Origin: an uncultured Vampirovibrio sp.
GTDB taxonomy: Bacteria > Cyanobacteriota > Vampirovibrionia > Gastranaerophilales > Gastranaerophilaceae
Length of the DNA stretch: 64,000 bases
Direction of reading: 5' to 3'
NCBI GenBank assembly: GCA_910577395.1
Contig: CAJTLG010000003.1
Location: 124,001-188,000, forward strand
Positions 48,467 to 57,953 of the stretch are shown one piece after another; the first letter of the stretch is position 1, and each line of letters opens with the position of its first letter. The translations under genes and the position numbers were made by a program. The notes beneath the pieces are model-generated. The model was not told the DNA's origin. It searched no databases and was given only the letters and a program-made list of their open reading frames with translations.

Positions 48467-48820
48467 TTATCTTTTTTCAAGTTTTTCTCTGATTCTTGTA
48501 GCCTTACCTGAGCGTTCTCTTAAATAGTATAGTTTTGAACGTCTTACGGCACCTTTTCTTAATACCTGAATTTTTTCAATTCTTGGTGAGTAAATGGCAA
48601 AAACCCTTTCTACACCAACACCCTGGAAGATTTTTCTTACAGTGATAGTTTTGCTTATGCCTGAACCGTGTTTTTTAATAACGGTACCTTCAAAGGCCTG
48701 GGTTCTTTCTTTGTTGCCTTCGATAATTCTTACAAATACCTTAACGGTATCCCCCGGGTTGGTTTCGGGCATTTCCTTTTGCGTATATTCTTTTTCTAAT
48801 TCGCTGATGATAGGATTCAT
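48467..48820 (-). CDS. rplS: 50S ribosomal protein L19
   Basis: 117 residues; L19 sits at the 30S-50S interface. Characteristic sequence: [40 protein letters not shown] and [18 protein letters not shown]. It is first in the rplS-rbgA-rnhB operon on the minus strand and is divergent from the nuclease fusion gene at 48978. Confidence 0.97.
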   Translation of the reverse strand: MNPIISELEKEYTQKEMPETNPGDTVKVFVRIIEGNKERTQAFEGTVIKKHGSGISKTITVRKIFQGVGVERVFAIYSPRIEKIQVLRKGAVRRSKLYYLRERSGKATRIREKLEKR

Positions 48821-48977
48821 TTTTATTTACCTTTTCTTTTTTGATTATAACCACAATTTAACTATTGTACATCTGATACTAAACCAAACATTATTAATAT
48901 TCAAGCCCTTGTTAAAAAATGTTGAGCTTTTAAAGCGCCTGCCGGGTAAAAGCCCGCTTGGGTGATATAATTTTTAT

Positions 48978-50756
48978 ATGAAAAAATCTCTAGCAGTTTT
49001 TATAATCTGTCTTTTATTTATCATTTTTGCATTATTAGAATACCCGCGCGGCAGTGCCTATAAAGTTTTGGAAGTTATTGAGGGGGATAAATTTTACATA
49101 GACTTTAATGCGGACGGCAAAAAAGATAAAGACGAACTTATTCATCTTAAAGGTGTAAATACTTTTCCTCTCTCCTTTGGGCAGAAGGCGGAAGAATGCG
49201 CTGCAAAATACAATATCACCCCGGCGGAGGCTGTGTCACTCGGGCATTTGGCAAAAGAATTTGCTAAAGAAAATCTGGAAGGGAAAAATATAGAACTTAT
49301 TCACCCTGTGGGGCCGTATAACCACACTTATCAATATCGCTTTGCAGAAGTTAAATTTTTTAAAACACTCCCCGGTACTGATAAAACCGGGCGTGGGGAA
49401 AATTTTGGTGTTATTCTTCTTCGCGAAGGGCTTGGTTTTGCCTATGAAAGCAAGCAAGATAAAGTTTTTAATCCGTATAAAACTTTTGAAAATGCAAAAA
49501 AGATTAGAAAAATGGCACATTTTGCCTGGGAAACTATGCCTAAAAACAGCATACGCCCTGCTGCTGGCAATAAAAAAATCTATGCAAATACCGGTAAAAA
49601 GCCTGTGCCGTATGTTCTTTCGCCTCAAAAAACTTTTGGTCCGGTCACGGTTTTTCTGATTAATCCAAATGCGTTTAATAAACCCTCATTTTCCTGCAGG
49701 GCTGCTGCTTGCAGGGAACTTTTAAAATGTATAAACGAGGCAAAATCCGATATAAATTTTGCACTTTACGGGATAGAGGGGCAGGATGAAATATTTGCGG
49801 CACTTTCCCGCGCAAAGGAGAGGGGCGTTAAAATAAGGGGGGTTGTTGATATAAAGTCTGATAACACCTATGTTTACAAAGATACAGCAAAGCTAAAAGG
49901 CCTGTATGGTGTGGTTGATGATAACAAGGCGCAGCTTATGCATAATAAATTTTTTATTTTTGATAATAAAAAAGTATTTACAGGCACTATGAATTTATCA
50001 GCATCCGGTTCCGGCGGTTATAATTCAAATACGGTAATAATTTTAGAGGATATTTCAGCTGCCGGGGTATTTAAAAAAGAATTTGAACAAATGTATCTTG
50101 GTGCTTTTCAAGGTTCAAAAACAGATAACAGTGCGCCTTTTATAATTAACAACGCAAAATGGAGGCTTTCAATTTTCTTTTCCCCAAAAGGGAATGCATA
50201 TGAAAAGGGGATTTTACCGCTTATTGAAAATGCTAAAAAAGAGATATTTATTAGTATTTTTTACCTTACCCACAGAGGGCTTATAAATGCTCTAAAGGAA
50301 GCAAAAGCCCGCGGAGCGGATGTTAAAATTATCTACGATGCATCAGCTGCAAATAATATGAAAGATAGACTAAAAACCTTGAGAGAGGCGGGTATTAAGG
50401 TTAAGGTTGAAAACTGGGGCGGTAAAAACCACCAAAAAGATATGGTAATTGACGGGAAATATTTTATAACGGGAAGTGCAAATTTTTCAAATTCCGGTAT
50501 GAACTATAATGATGAAAATATTTTAATATTTGAAAATAAGGAAATAGCAGGGTTTTATAGGGAACATTTTGTAAAACTGTATAATTCGCTTGATGATAAA
50601 TATTTAGACCTTACTCCGCGTGCTGAAAGCTTTGAAAGCGTAAATTCCTGCTATGACGGAATAGACAATAATTTTGACGGTAAAACCGACAGTGAAGATA
50701 TTGGCTGCAAGGCAGATACCAGTACAAACAATACCTCTTATAAGCCTAAAGGGTAA
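48978..50756 (+). CDS. Exported SNase-like plus phospholipase D-like fusion with a MopE-type tail
   Basis: 592 residues with an N-terminal membrane or signal segment (AVFIICLLFIIFALLEY). Residues about 28-180 look like a staphylococcal-nuclease (TNase/OB) domain (YKVLEVIEGDKFYIDF ... IHLKGVNTFPL and the later REGLGFAY). Two complete PLD catalytic motifs follow: HNKFFIFDNKKVFTGTMN and HQKDMVIDGKYFITGSAN, each HxKxxxxD, which together make one active site for phosphodiester cleavage. Residues 558-577 are CYDGIDNNFDGKTDSEDIGC, the repeated motif of MopE-like metal-binding surface proteins. It is probably a surface or periplasmic nuclease that salvages nucleic acid or attacks neighbours. Single gene, with a good start. 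Confidence 0.78.
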   Translation: MKKSLAVFIICLLFIIFALLEYPRGSAYKVLEVIEGDKFYIDFNADGKKDKDELIHLKGVNTFPLSFGQKAEECAAKYNITPAEAVSLGHLAKEFAKENLEGKNIELIHPVGPYNHTYQYRFAEVKFFKTLPGTDKTGRGENFGVILLREGLGFAYESKQDKVFNPYKTFENAKKIRKMAHFAWETMPKNSIRPAAGNKKIYANTGKKPVPYVLSPQKTFGPVTVFLINPNAFNKPSFSCRAAACRELLKCINEAKSDINFALYGIEGQDEIFAALSRAKERGVKIRGVVDIKSDNTYVYKDTAKLKGLYGVVDDNKAQLMHNKFFIFDNKKVFTGTMNLSASGSGGYNSNTVIILEDISAAGVFKKEFEQMYLGAFQGSKTDNSAPFIINNAKWRLSIFFSPKGNAYEKGILPLIENAKKEIFISIFYLTHRGLINALKEAKARGADVKIIYDASAANNMKDRLKTLREAGIKVKVENWGGKNHQKDMVIDGKYFITGSANFSNSGMNYNDENILIFENKEIAGFYREHFVKLYNSLDDKYLDLTPRAESFESVNSCYDGIDNNFDGKTDSEDIGCKADTSTNNTSYKPKG

Positions 50757-50831
50757 CCAATTTGCACTCGATACTTTTTTCAGGTAAAATATTAATATAA
50801 GTAAACTGATATTAGGGAAGTATTGAGGATA

Positions 50832-50939
50832 ATGGAATTTTTCAGAAAAAACAGAAGAATTATAGTTGGCATCCTTGTAATTACGGTTGCAGCCTGGATG
50901 ATAGGCGCCACTATTTTGCTGCCTCTTCTTGCAAATTAA
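50832..50939 (+). CDS. 35-residue single-helix membrane peptide
   Basis: ATG follows GAGG with a three-base gap. The peptide has a basic start (FFRKNRR) and one hydrophobic helix (IIVGILVITVAAWMIGATIL), ending in LLAN. The basic start followed by a helix recalls the N-terminal anchor of PpiD/SurA-type proteins, but the frame stops here, so it is either a stand-alone small membrane protein or a remnant. It is followed by a hairpin and the M23 peptidase gene on the same strand. Confidence 0.5.
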   Translation: MEFFRKNRRIIVGILVITVAAWMIGATILLPLLAN

Positions 50940-50940
50940 A

Positions 50941-50967
50941 ACCCGTAACCGGTGCTCCCGTTAGGGT
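50941..50967 (+). terminator. Hairpin between the small membrane peptide and the M23 gene
   Basis: ACCC(G)TAAC pairs with GTTAGGGT around a 10-base GC-rich loop, with one bulged G. There is no T-run, so it may attenuate or protect the transcript end rather than terminate fully. Confidence 0.35.
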
Positions 50968-50982
50968 ATTACAATTTTATCT

Positions 50983-52119
50983 ATGAATATAAAACTCAAA
51001 AAAATAATTGCATATTTGCTTTTCACTGTTATTTTGTGCGCGCATAATATAACGGCTTTTGCTGCAAACCAACAGACAGTTGAGCAAAAAAGGGCCCAGG
51101 CCAAAAAAGAAATTCATAAACTTAAGCTTTTAGAAAAGATTGAAACAAACAAACTTTACAGGAATCAAAAAAAGCTTGAGCAGACAGAACAGGATTTGTA
51201 CCATAATAAAAAACGATATAAAAGCGCTCAGGAAGAGCTTTATACACTTCAAATCCAGCTTGAAAATGCCTTACAAAATTACAGGGCACAACAGCACGCT
51301 ACAAACAAACGTATAACACAGATTTTTAAAACCAAACGAAAAAGTTATATTGAATTTTTAATGTCTGCAAACAATGTAAATAACCTGCTTGACAGGATTT
51401 ATTTTGAAAACATTGTAATGAAAATTGACAGGGAAAAGATATCAAAAACTCAGGAAAGAACAAGGCGCATAAGGGATATAACAAGAAGGCTTGAAGCCCA
51501 GAAAAATGAGCTTAAAACATCAATTGAAACTATGAACCGCCAACAAAAGCATATTCAAAGTGCTATTTCCCGTAATGAAAAAATGATATACAAGCTTAAA
51601 ACCGACCGCGCAACCTGGGAAAAATCCGAACGGGAGCTTGCCCGTCAATCAAAACAAATTGAAGATATGATTAATAAAACGGTTAGCAAAACCCCGAAGA
51701 CTACCGTTATTTCAACAACTCCAAACTTTGTAAGACCGGTTGCGGGGCCTTGTACTTCGCCTTACGGTACAAGAATACATCCGATATTTAAGAAACAAAT
51801 TTTCCACTCCGGTGTTGATATAGGTGCTCCGTATGGTGCCGCAGTAAAGGCTGCAAATTCAGGCAAGGTAATATTTACAGGGTGGTACGGAGGATACGGC
51901 AAGGTTGTAATTATTGACCATGGCAAGATAGGCGGCGTGCCCACAACCACATTGTATGCCCACCTTTCAAGCTACAGGGTGGATAAAGGCGCCTCTGTAT
52001 ACAGGGGGCAGGTTATAGCAAATATAGGTACAACAGGTTATTCAACAGGGCCGCATTTGCATTTTGAGGTAAGACGAAATGGCGCAACAACCAATCCTTT
52101 CAACTATATACCAAGATAA
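50983..52119 (+). CDS. EnvC/NlpD-like M23 peptidase with coiled coil
   Basis: 378 residues with a signal peptide (IIAYLLFTVILCAHNITAFA). Residues about 30-225 form a long coiled coil rich in Lys, Glu and Gln. The C-terminal 125 residues are an M23 (LytM) domain with the zinc ligands of HSGVDIG and HLHFEVRR plus TLYAHLSSY. All ligands appear intact, so it may be an active endopeptidase rather than an EnvC-style activator only. Such proteins split septal peptidoglycan at division. The next gene (OstA/LptD-like) is 43 bp downstream on the same strand, so both serve the envelope. Confidence 0.88.
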   Translation: MNIKLKKIIAYLLFTVILCAHNITAFAANQQTVEQKRAQAKKEIHKLKLLEKIETNKLYRNQKKLEQTEQDLYHNKKRYKSAQEELYTLQIQLENALQNYRAQQHATNKRITQIFKTKRKSYIEFLMSANNVNNLLDRIYFENIVMKIDREKISKTQERTRRIRDITRRLEAQKNELKTSIETMNRQQKHIQSAISRNEKMIYKLKTDRATWEKSERELARQSKQIEDMINKTVSKTPKTTVISTTPNFVRPVAGPCTSPYGTRIHPIFKKQIFHSGVDIGAPYGAAVKAANSGKVIFTGWYGGYGKVVIIDHGKIGGVPTTTLYAHLSSYRVDKGASVYRGQVIANIGTTGYSTGPHLHFEVRRNGATTNPFNYIPR

Positions 52120-52162
52120 TAAAAGCATGAATTTTGTCTGTGTTTTGAGGTAGAATAATTAT

Positions 52163-54157
52163 ATGCAATTAAAATGTGCAGATAAAAATCATATAAAATT
52201 GAAAGCCATCCTTTTGTTTATTTTAGCGGTATTTCTTTTTAAAATGCCCGTTGAGGCCTTTTCTTATGAGGTTGTAGAGGCTGAAACAAAGCCTGTTAAG
52301 GTAAAACCAAAAAGTGCCCATGGCAGTGAGGTAAGGCTGAATTCAAGTGCAAATTATGATGTTTATAATACAACAGAAACCATTTTTGATGATAAATATT
52401 CTTCAAGAAAGGAACTCAGTATTCCAAACCCGCTTGATGAAATCCTTCTTAAAAGAATAAAAGAAACAAATGTATCAAATAGCGGGGAAAATATACAGGC
52501 CTCTAAGGGTAAAAAAGGTATTACAATCGACAGTAAAGAGCTTGAATACTTTGATTCTACAGGTGAACTTGAAGCCAGAGGCAATGTTGTTATTACATCG
52601 GGCAATAATACTGTTTTAACTGCAGATAAAGCCTTGTATGATAAAAATGCAAACGTAATTAAACTTTTTAACAACGTTGTGCTAAGAAAAGGCGACAGCG
52701 TGGTTAAGGGTGAATATATGGTCGTTAATCTTAATGAAGAAAATGCCCTTATGGATGCACCCGTTGCCTCGGTTGGCACCTTTGTACGCGTCAGGGCGGC
52801 AGAAGGATACGCCTATACAGACAGGATAGAGGCTGTAAACGGCAGTATTGAGCTTGCAAAAAAAATCGAAATGCGCCTGCAATCATCCGGGTTTAATAAC
52901 TATGACGGTATGCTAATTCAGGATGAAGAAGTTTCATTTGATGTTAAAAAACAAAGGCTTTCTCCTTATAAAATCAGAGCTAAAGAAATTGTTGTGGAAT
53001 CCGGAAAAGACCATGACAGCCTGATTTTAAAAAATGCCGACTTATACTATAAAAAAACAAAAATAGCCGCTCTTAGCTCCATAGAGCTGTTTGCAGATAA
53101 AGACATGAATTATGTGGAGGCCAATATTCCTGTTGAGGTTGGCTCTATTAGTGATTTTGGACAGTATTTTGGTTTGGGATATATTTTCAAACTGCCTATG
53201 GGTGGCAATCTTAAGCTTGCACCTGCTATTGTCTATGATGACGAGCTTGGTGTCGGTGTTTTAGGTACATTGAAAACAAAAAGGCTTGAAGTTGAAGGCG
53301 GCTGGGCAACAAGCAATAATAATCTTATTATTGACGGCCGGTATAATTTTAATGATAAAATTTGGGCGGATTTTGCACGCCATGCATATAAAGACGAATG
53401 GTTCCTCGGTGCAAAAAGGCCCGGGCATATGCTTCAGCTTGTGTATGATGATGAATACAGAGTTAAAGATATTAGCGCCATTTTTAAGCAGAGGTTTACG
53501 GCAGGTTATGTGTCCGATTATCTTGAAAAACATCAGGAGGATGATAATTACGGCACTATGCGCTTAAGGTGGCAAAGTGAACTTTCAAAACATATAATAG
53601 GCGTTACCAATAAAGAACAGGATATGGCCCTGAATATGGGTGTTTCCGGGCAGACTATGGCAACAGTGTATGGCACGGGTGAAACATTTGCGCTTGCAAG
53701 GGGCGGCCCGTATATTGATTCCAGGGTTAAAAACTGGAGGTCAAGAATAAGCTACAGAATAGGCGGTACGCACGGTTACAGCCCGTTTAAATTTGATGAA
53801 TATACATACGGTAAATCATCCATTGATATTGATGAAAGTATTAAACTTGGCAAGTATTTATCAATTGGCTACAGAGGCGTAATAAGCCCGCTTAAAGATA
53901 ATGAAGACAATGATTTACTTACGGAGAACAGATTTTATGCAATAGTGGGGCCGGAGGATATTAAGCTTGCGGTATCATATGACAGTATTAGGAGCAATTT
54001 GCACCTTGACCTTATGTTTTTGCTTGGTACGGATAAAACAAATATAGATTATCAAAAGCTCATAATTAAAGACCCTGATAAACTTCAAAAGAAAGAACAG
54101 ACAAGTATTGGCAGGGATTGGAAATACAGAAAAATTAAGGTGCCTGAAAATCTGTAG
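52163..54157 (+). CDS. OstA/LptD-like outer-membrane protein
   Basis: 664 residues with a signal peptide (AILLFILAVFLFKMPVEA). From about residue 115 an OstA/LptA beta-jellyroll repeats (SKELEYFDSTGELEARGNVV, TADKALYDKNANVIKLFNNV). The C-terminal 350 residues are rich in alternating aromatic strands (RLEVEGGWATSNNNLIID, KLAVSYDSIRSNLHLDLMFL), as in a membrane beta-barrel. The layout matches LptD, which inserts lipopolysaccharide into the outer leaflet, but it is shorter and lacks clear LptD cysteines. It supports an outer membrane. Alternatively it is a cyanobacterial-type OstA relative with another lipid cargo. Confidence 0.7.
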   Translation: MQLKCADKNHIKLKAILLFILAVFLFKMPVEAFSYEVVEAETKPVKVKPKSAHGSEVRLNSSANYDVYNTTETIFDDKYSSRKELSIPNPLDEILLKRIKETNVSNSGENIQASKGKKGITIDSKELEYFDSTGELEARGNVVITSGNNTVLTADKALYDKNANVIKLFNNVVLRKGDSVVKGEYMVVNLNEENALMDAPVASVGTFVRVRAAEGYAYTDRIEAVNGSIELAKKIEMRLQSSGFNNYDGMLIQDEEVSFDVKKQRLSPYKIRAKEIVVESGKDHDSLILKNADLYYKKTKIAALSSIELFADKDMNYVEANIPVEVGSISDFGQYFGLGYIFKLPMGGNLKLAPAIVYDDELGVGVLGTLKTKRLEVEGGWATSNNNLIIDGRYNFNDKIWADFARHAYKDEWFLGAKRPGHMLQLVYDDEYRVKDISAIFKQRFTAGYVSDYLEKHQEDDNYGTMRLRWQSELSKHIIGVTNKEQDMALNMGVSGQTMATVYGTGETFALARGGPYIDSRVKNWRSRISYRIGGTHGYSPFKFDEYTYGKSSIDIDESIKLGKYLSIGYRGVISPLKDNEDNDLLTENRFYAIVGPEDIKLAVSYDSIRSNLHLDLMFLLGTDKTNIDYQKLIIKDPDKLQKKEQTSIGRDWKYRKIKVPENL

Positions 54158-54216
54158 CTTGCGGCATATGCTGGTAAATTCAGCCTGTTCAGACAGGTCT
54201 GGCAGTGTTTTTATCC

Positions 54217-54657
54217 TTATGTAAGATAATCTTTAAATTTTTTATCCACATCAAAATAAAACCCGCACCCGTCAAGGGTTTCTCCGCCATTATGAATAAA
54301 AGACGCATTGACGGAAGGATAATCCCTGCAATAAAGTGACCTTAGAAAATATTTTTTGCACCTGCCGTCTTCCCCAAGCGATTTGCACCTGAATGTGAGT
54401 GCCCCGTTAAAAAATGAATTGTTTTCGTTTTTTACCTTGCCGCTTATTTCAAAATGCAAATATCGTCTGTTGTCACTTTGTAACTCTTTAAATGCTGCCT
54501 CTGTTTTAATATATCCGTTTTCATCGCTGAAAAGTATTGTCTTGCAGCATTCACCGCACTGTTTACACTTTCCTTTTACAACATATTTTGATGAAAACAG
54601 TTTGTTTTTAATGTGCTGTATTATATCTTCAAAAATATTTTTGGCATTAATAATCAT
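54217..54657 (-). CDS. CxxCxxCC-type zinc/iron-sulfur protein (YkgJ family)
   Basis: 146 residues. The N-terminal cluster CKQCGECC and the later CKSLGEDGRCKKY and CRDYPS are the cysteine pattern of the CxxCxxCC family, which also contains FliB-like lysine methylases. The metal and function are unknown here. It is the last gene of the pilT-to-here minus-strand operon, two bases after the lipoprotein gene. Confidence 0.75.
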   Translation of the reverse strand: MIINAKNIFEDIIQHIKNKLFSSKYVVKGKCKQCGECCKTILFSDENGYIKTEAAFKELQSDNRRYLHFEISGKVKNENNSFFNGALTFRCKSLGEDGRCKKYFLRSLYCRDYPSVNASFIHNGGETLDGCGFYFDVDKKFKDYLT

Positions 54658-54659
54658 AC

Positions 54660-55127
54660 TTAATCACTGACCCTTATAATTCCTTTTATTACAGGTTTCA
54701 GGGTATTTGTGTATTCAAAAATCTGAAAAATATAATATCCTTTTTTGTTTATTACAAAAAAATCTGTATGAAATTTTTTATTCTTTAACTCTACGGTTTT
54801 ATTATAAAGATACTCATATCCGAAAAACTCATCCGCATCATTGTCTTTTCTAAACACCTGTACCTTAACAAGCCTTGTTTTAAATTCTTTTGGATTATAG
54901 ACAAGGTAATGGATTTTTTCACCTTTTTTAAAAATATTTTGCGGCGTATATCCAAGCTCTTTTGAAAAAGGGGTTGATGAAAAGATAATGCCCGGGTTTT
55001 CCCTATCGCACCCTGTAAACAGCAAGGGTGCTAAAATCAAGGCCGCCAAGATGAATATTTTAGTATGCAAGGCTGCTATACAGGCTGTTAATTTTTTCTT
55101 TTGTAGATTTAATAAGTTCTTCATCAT
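54660..55127 (-). CDS. Small lipoprotein overlapping the TPR gene
   Basis: 155 residues from the ATG at 55127, which overlaps the upstream TPR gene by 68 bp. A TTG start inside the frame (codon 20, at the TPR stop) would give a neat lipoprotein signal (HTKIFILAALILAPLLFTGC) with lipobox LFTGC and is a strong alternative. The mature part is beta-rich (HYLVYNPKEFKTRLVKVQVF ... YYIFQIFEYT) with no family I recognise. It is part of the six-gene operon. Confidence 0.65.
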   Translation of the reverse strand: MMKNLLNLQKKKLTACIAALHTKIFILAALILAPLLFTGCDRENPGIIFSSTPFSKELGYTPQNIFKKGEKIHYLVYNPKEFKTRLVKVQVFRKDNDADEFFGYEYLYNKTVELKNKKFHTDFFVINKKGYYIFQIFEYTNTLKPVIKGIIRVSD

Positions 55128-57129
55128 CGGAGTATTCTATGAATTTTTCATAATGATAAATGGCATCATCCGGTTTATCAGATTTTTCATAACAAGCGCC
55201 TGCTGCCCACCAGGCAAAAGCAAAATCTTTTTTCAGATTTATTGCCTTTCTGAAATATTCAAGTGCGGCAGATATTTCGTTATTATCATACTTTACAAGG
55301 CCTATGTTAAAATATGCATTTTCATTGCCGGGGTCAATTTCTAAGGCTTTATTATAGTATACAATTGCATTTTTACCGTCTTGCAGATACTTATAGGCAT
55401 TTCCTATTTTAATGTACAATGCATCGTCTGCACTGTCGCCTGCAGTGTTTATGCATTTTAAGGCTTCCAGATATTCATTTAGTGCACTTTGGTGGTTTTT
55501 AACTTTAGTATAGCTGTCTGCAAGCGAAATTCTTGCCTCATAAGAATTTGCATCGTTAGCTATTATTTTTTTAAAGGTATCCTGAGCCTTTGTATCCTCA
55601 TTCATTTTTGAAAGTGTTTCACCGTATTCAATTAAAACATCATTATTATCAGGCTCAATGTTGATTATTTGTTCGTATGTTTCAATGGTTTTTGGTTTAT
55701 CATTCATTCCTTCATAAGTTTTTGCAAGGCCAAGGTATGCTTCCGTATTTTTTATATCAGTTTCAATAGCCTTTGAGTATAATTCTTTTGCCTTGTCATA
55801 TTCTTTTTTGTTTTTTAAGCTGTTAGCCTGCAAAGTCATATTGCCTGAAATGCTTTTTTTAATATCTTCTCTTGTTATTTGGTATTTTTGAAGCTCATAG
55901 TCACTTATTTGTGATACCCTTTTAAAGATTCTGTCAGCCTCATTGTACCTGCTGTTGCCGCTGAGGCAGAGCCCCTTGTTAAAAAGTGCCCTCAGGTTAG
56001 TTGGCTCCATTAATAAAATACTGTCATATATGCTTATAGCTTCAGCATATTCCTTGTTTTGGTAATAACTCTTTGCAAGCTCATTTTTTATATTGTTACC
56101 GTTATCTGCACCTTTTGATTTTTTAACACCTTCCTGAAGTACTGCTATAGAATATTTTGTATTATTTGTATCTCTGTATAAAATGCCAAGATTAAGGTAG
56201 GCATTAGAATCTTCGGGGTAAGCTTTAATATATTCCTGATAAGCGGCTATGGCCTCATCGGTTTTTCCTATTGATGCAAGCAGACTTGCATAGTCAAATT
56301 TAAGATTTTCAAGCTCGGGATGAAGGCTGAATGCCTTTTTATAGTTTTCAAGTGCCTGATTGTTTTCTTTAAGGTGCGTTTGTACAACAGCAAGGTTTCC
56401 ATATGCCATATAATCGCTTGGGTTAATTTCAACTGCCTTTAAAAATGCATCTTTTGCAAGATTGTATTCTTTATCCCTTAAATATGCAAGGCCAAGGTTT
56501 GAATAATCTTTAAAAGCATTGGGATTAATTTCTTTTGCCTTTATAAATTCTGCCGTTGCTTTTTTGTACTCTTTTAAATTCAGATAGCTGCTTGCAATAG
56601 CGCACCTTGCATCAATGCTTTTAGGGTAATCCTGCAGATATATCCGGTAATATTTTATGGCTTCTTCATAGTATCCGCCCATATATTTTGCATTTGCAAG
56701 GTTTAAATAGTTGTGCCTGTAATTAGGATTTAGGTTCATTGCCTTGTAATAAGAATTGAAGGCCTCATCATATTTGCCCTGCTGTTGGTAAATATTTGCA
56801 ATACTTATATGTAAAAAAGCATCCTCCGGGTTTAATTGTATAGCCTTAGTATAAGTTTCTGCCGCCTTGTTTAATTCGCCGATTTGTGCGTACAGTCCGC
56901 CAAGTTTTGTGGTTAAAACAATATCATTATCAGATGTGTTTAAAGCTTTTAAAATCAAATCAAGAGCATCTTCTATTCTGCCCTGGTCTTCAAATTTAAC
57001 AGCTTGTGTATATAGTTCGCTTGCTTCATTTGACATTTTTGCCTGTACTGTTTGGATGTTAAAACTAAATGCCGTGCAAAGAGCCATTGTAAGTGATAAA
57101 AATCCTATCGGTAGTTTGCTTTTTCTCAT
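55060..57129 (-). CDS. Exported TPR-repeat protein
   Basis: 689 residues: signal peptide (FLSLTMALCTAFSFNIQTVQA), then more than a dozen tetratricopeptide repeats to the end, for example AAETYTKAIQLNPEDAFLHI, YYEEAIKYYRIYLQDYPKSI and NLAKDAFLKAVEINPSDYMA. TPR solenoids hold protein partners, in the envelope often pilus or polysaccharide machinery. It sits 8 bp after recO and four genes downstream of pilT, so a role in pilus assembly is possible but not shown. Confidence 0.8.
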   Translation of the reverse strand: MRKSKLPIGFLSLTMALCTAFSFNIQTVQAKMSNEASELYTQAVKFEDQGRIEDALDLILKALNTSDNDIVLTTKLGGLYAQIGELNKAAETYTKAIQLNPEDAFLHISIANIYQQQGKYDEAFNSYYKAMNLNPNYRHNYLNLANAKYMGGYYEEAIKYYRIYLQDYPKSIDARCAIASSYLNLKEYKKATAEFIKAKEINPNAFKDYSNLGLAYLRDKEYNLAKDAFLKAVEINPSDYMAYGNLAVVQTHLKENNQALENYKKAFSLHPELENLKFDYASLLASIGKTDEAIAAYQEYIKAYPEDSNAYLNLGILYRDTNNTKYSIAVLQEGVKKSKGADNGNNIKNELAKSYYQNKEYAEAISIYDSILLMEPTNLRALFNKGLCLSGNSRYNEADRIFKRVSQISDYELQKYQITREDIKKSISGNMTLQANSLKNKKEYDKAKELYSKAIETDIKNTEAYLGLAKTYEGMNDKPKTIETYEQIINIEPDNNDVLIEYGETLSKMNEDTKAQDTFKKIIANDANSYEARISLADSYTKVKNHQSALNEYLEALKCINTAGDSADDALYIKIGNAYKYLQDGKNAIVYYNKALEIDPGNENAYFNIGLVKYDNNEISAALEYFRKAINLKKDFAFAWWAAGACYEKSDKPDDAIYHYEKFIEYSDDEELIKSTKEKINSLYSSLAY

Positions 57130-57137
57130 CGTATATT

Positions 57138-57953
57138 TTATCCTGTCTTTGTCATCTCAAGAACTTTTAGGGCTTTACATTCCCGTCCAGTCTGGGTATC
57201 TATATATTTTCTTAAAAGGTTAAAGCATCCGTTTACAACCTTTTCGTTTACAAGGCTGTCATATTTTGTCGGTGTATCAATATTTTGCTCAAGTATTTCA
57301 CATAAGAAATCTTTTATTTTATGGTGTATTTTAATGCTATAAGAGCTGTCACCATGGCAATCCCCGCAGATTACTCCGCCGTTTTGAATAGAAAAATATG
57401 CTGTATCATTAATTTTAGAAGAACATTTTAAACAATGTCCGAGTTCAATCCCAAGGCCGATTTCCCTCATAAATTTAAGCTGAAATTTTAAAACGGCAAG
57501 AAGGGTGTGTGTAAAATCTTCAGCATTTGATATGTTTTCCAAACTTTTATAAAAAAGCTCGTATATTTTGCTGTTTATTTCGGGGTTTTCTTCCGTATTT
57601 TCCCTGCAAAAATTCCCTATAATTTCTGTTAAATAGATTGAATAATTTAGTTTATCAAGATTGTGCCTTAATTTGTTAAACGGGTTAATGGCCTGAGCCT
57701 CTTTTATGACATCAAGGCTTTTTCCGGTATTCAGCATAAGTTTATTTGCAACAAGTGCCTGCATTCTTGCGCCCAACTTGCTTTTAGGTTTTTTTACACC
57801 TTTAGCAACACCTTTAATTAGCCCTTTTTCTTTTGAAAACATAACAACAATATTATCATTTTCACTTAAAGGATATGATTTTATGTTTATAGCATCTGTT
57901 GTAAAGGTATTTCCTAAAGACCCCCTAAAATTCCCCAAGCTCATCTTATGCAA
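57138..57953 (-). CDS. recO: DNA repair protein RecO
   Basis: 271 residues. RecO helps RecR load RecA at gaps. It has an N-terminal OB fold (DAINIKSYPLSENDNIVVMF, KEKGLIKGVAKGVKKPKSKL), a helical middle, and the four-cysteine zinc knob HCLKCSSKIND ... GGVICGDC. Its start overlaps the upstream 491-residue gene by eight bases. Confidence 0.93.
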   Translation of the reverse strand: MHKMSLGNFRGSLGNTFTTDAINIKSYPLSENDNIVVMFSKEKGLIKGVAKGVKKPKSKLGARMQALVANKLMLNTGKSLDVIKEAQAINPFNKLRHNLDKLNYSIYLTEIIGNFCRENTEENPEINSKIYELFYKSLENISNAEDFTHTLLAVLKFQLKFMREIGLGIELGHCLKCSSKINDTAYFSIQNGGVICGDCHGDSSYSIKIHHKIKDFLCEILEQNIDTPTKYDSLVNEKVVNGCFNLLRKYIDTQTGRECKALKVLEMTKTG

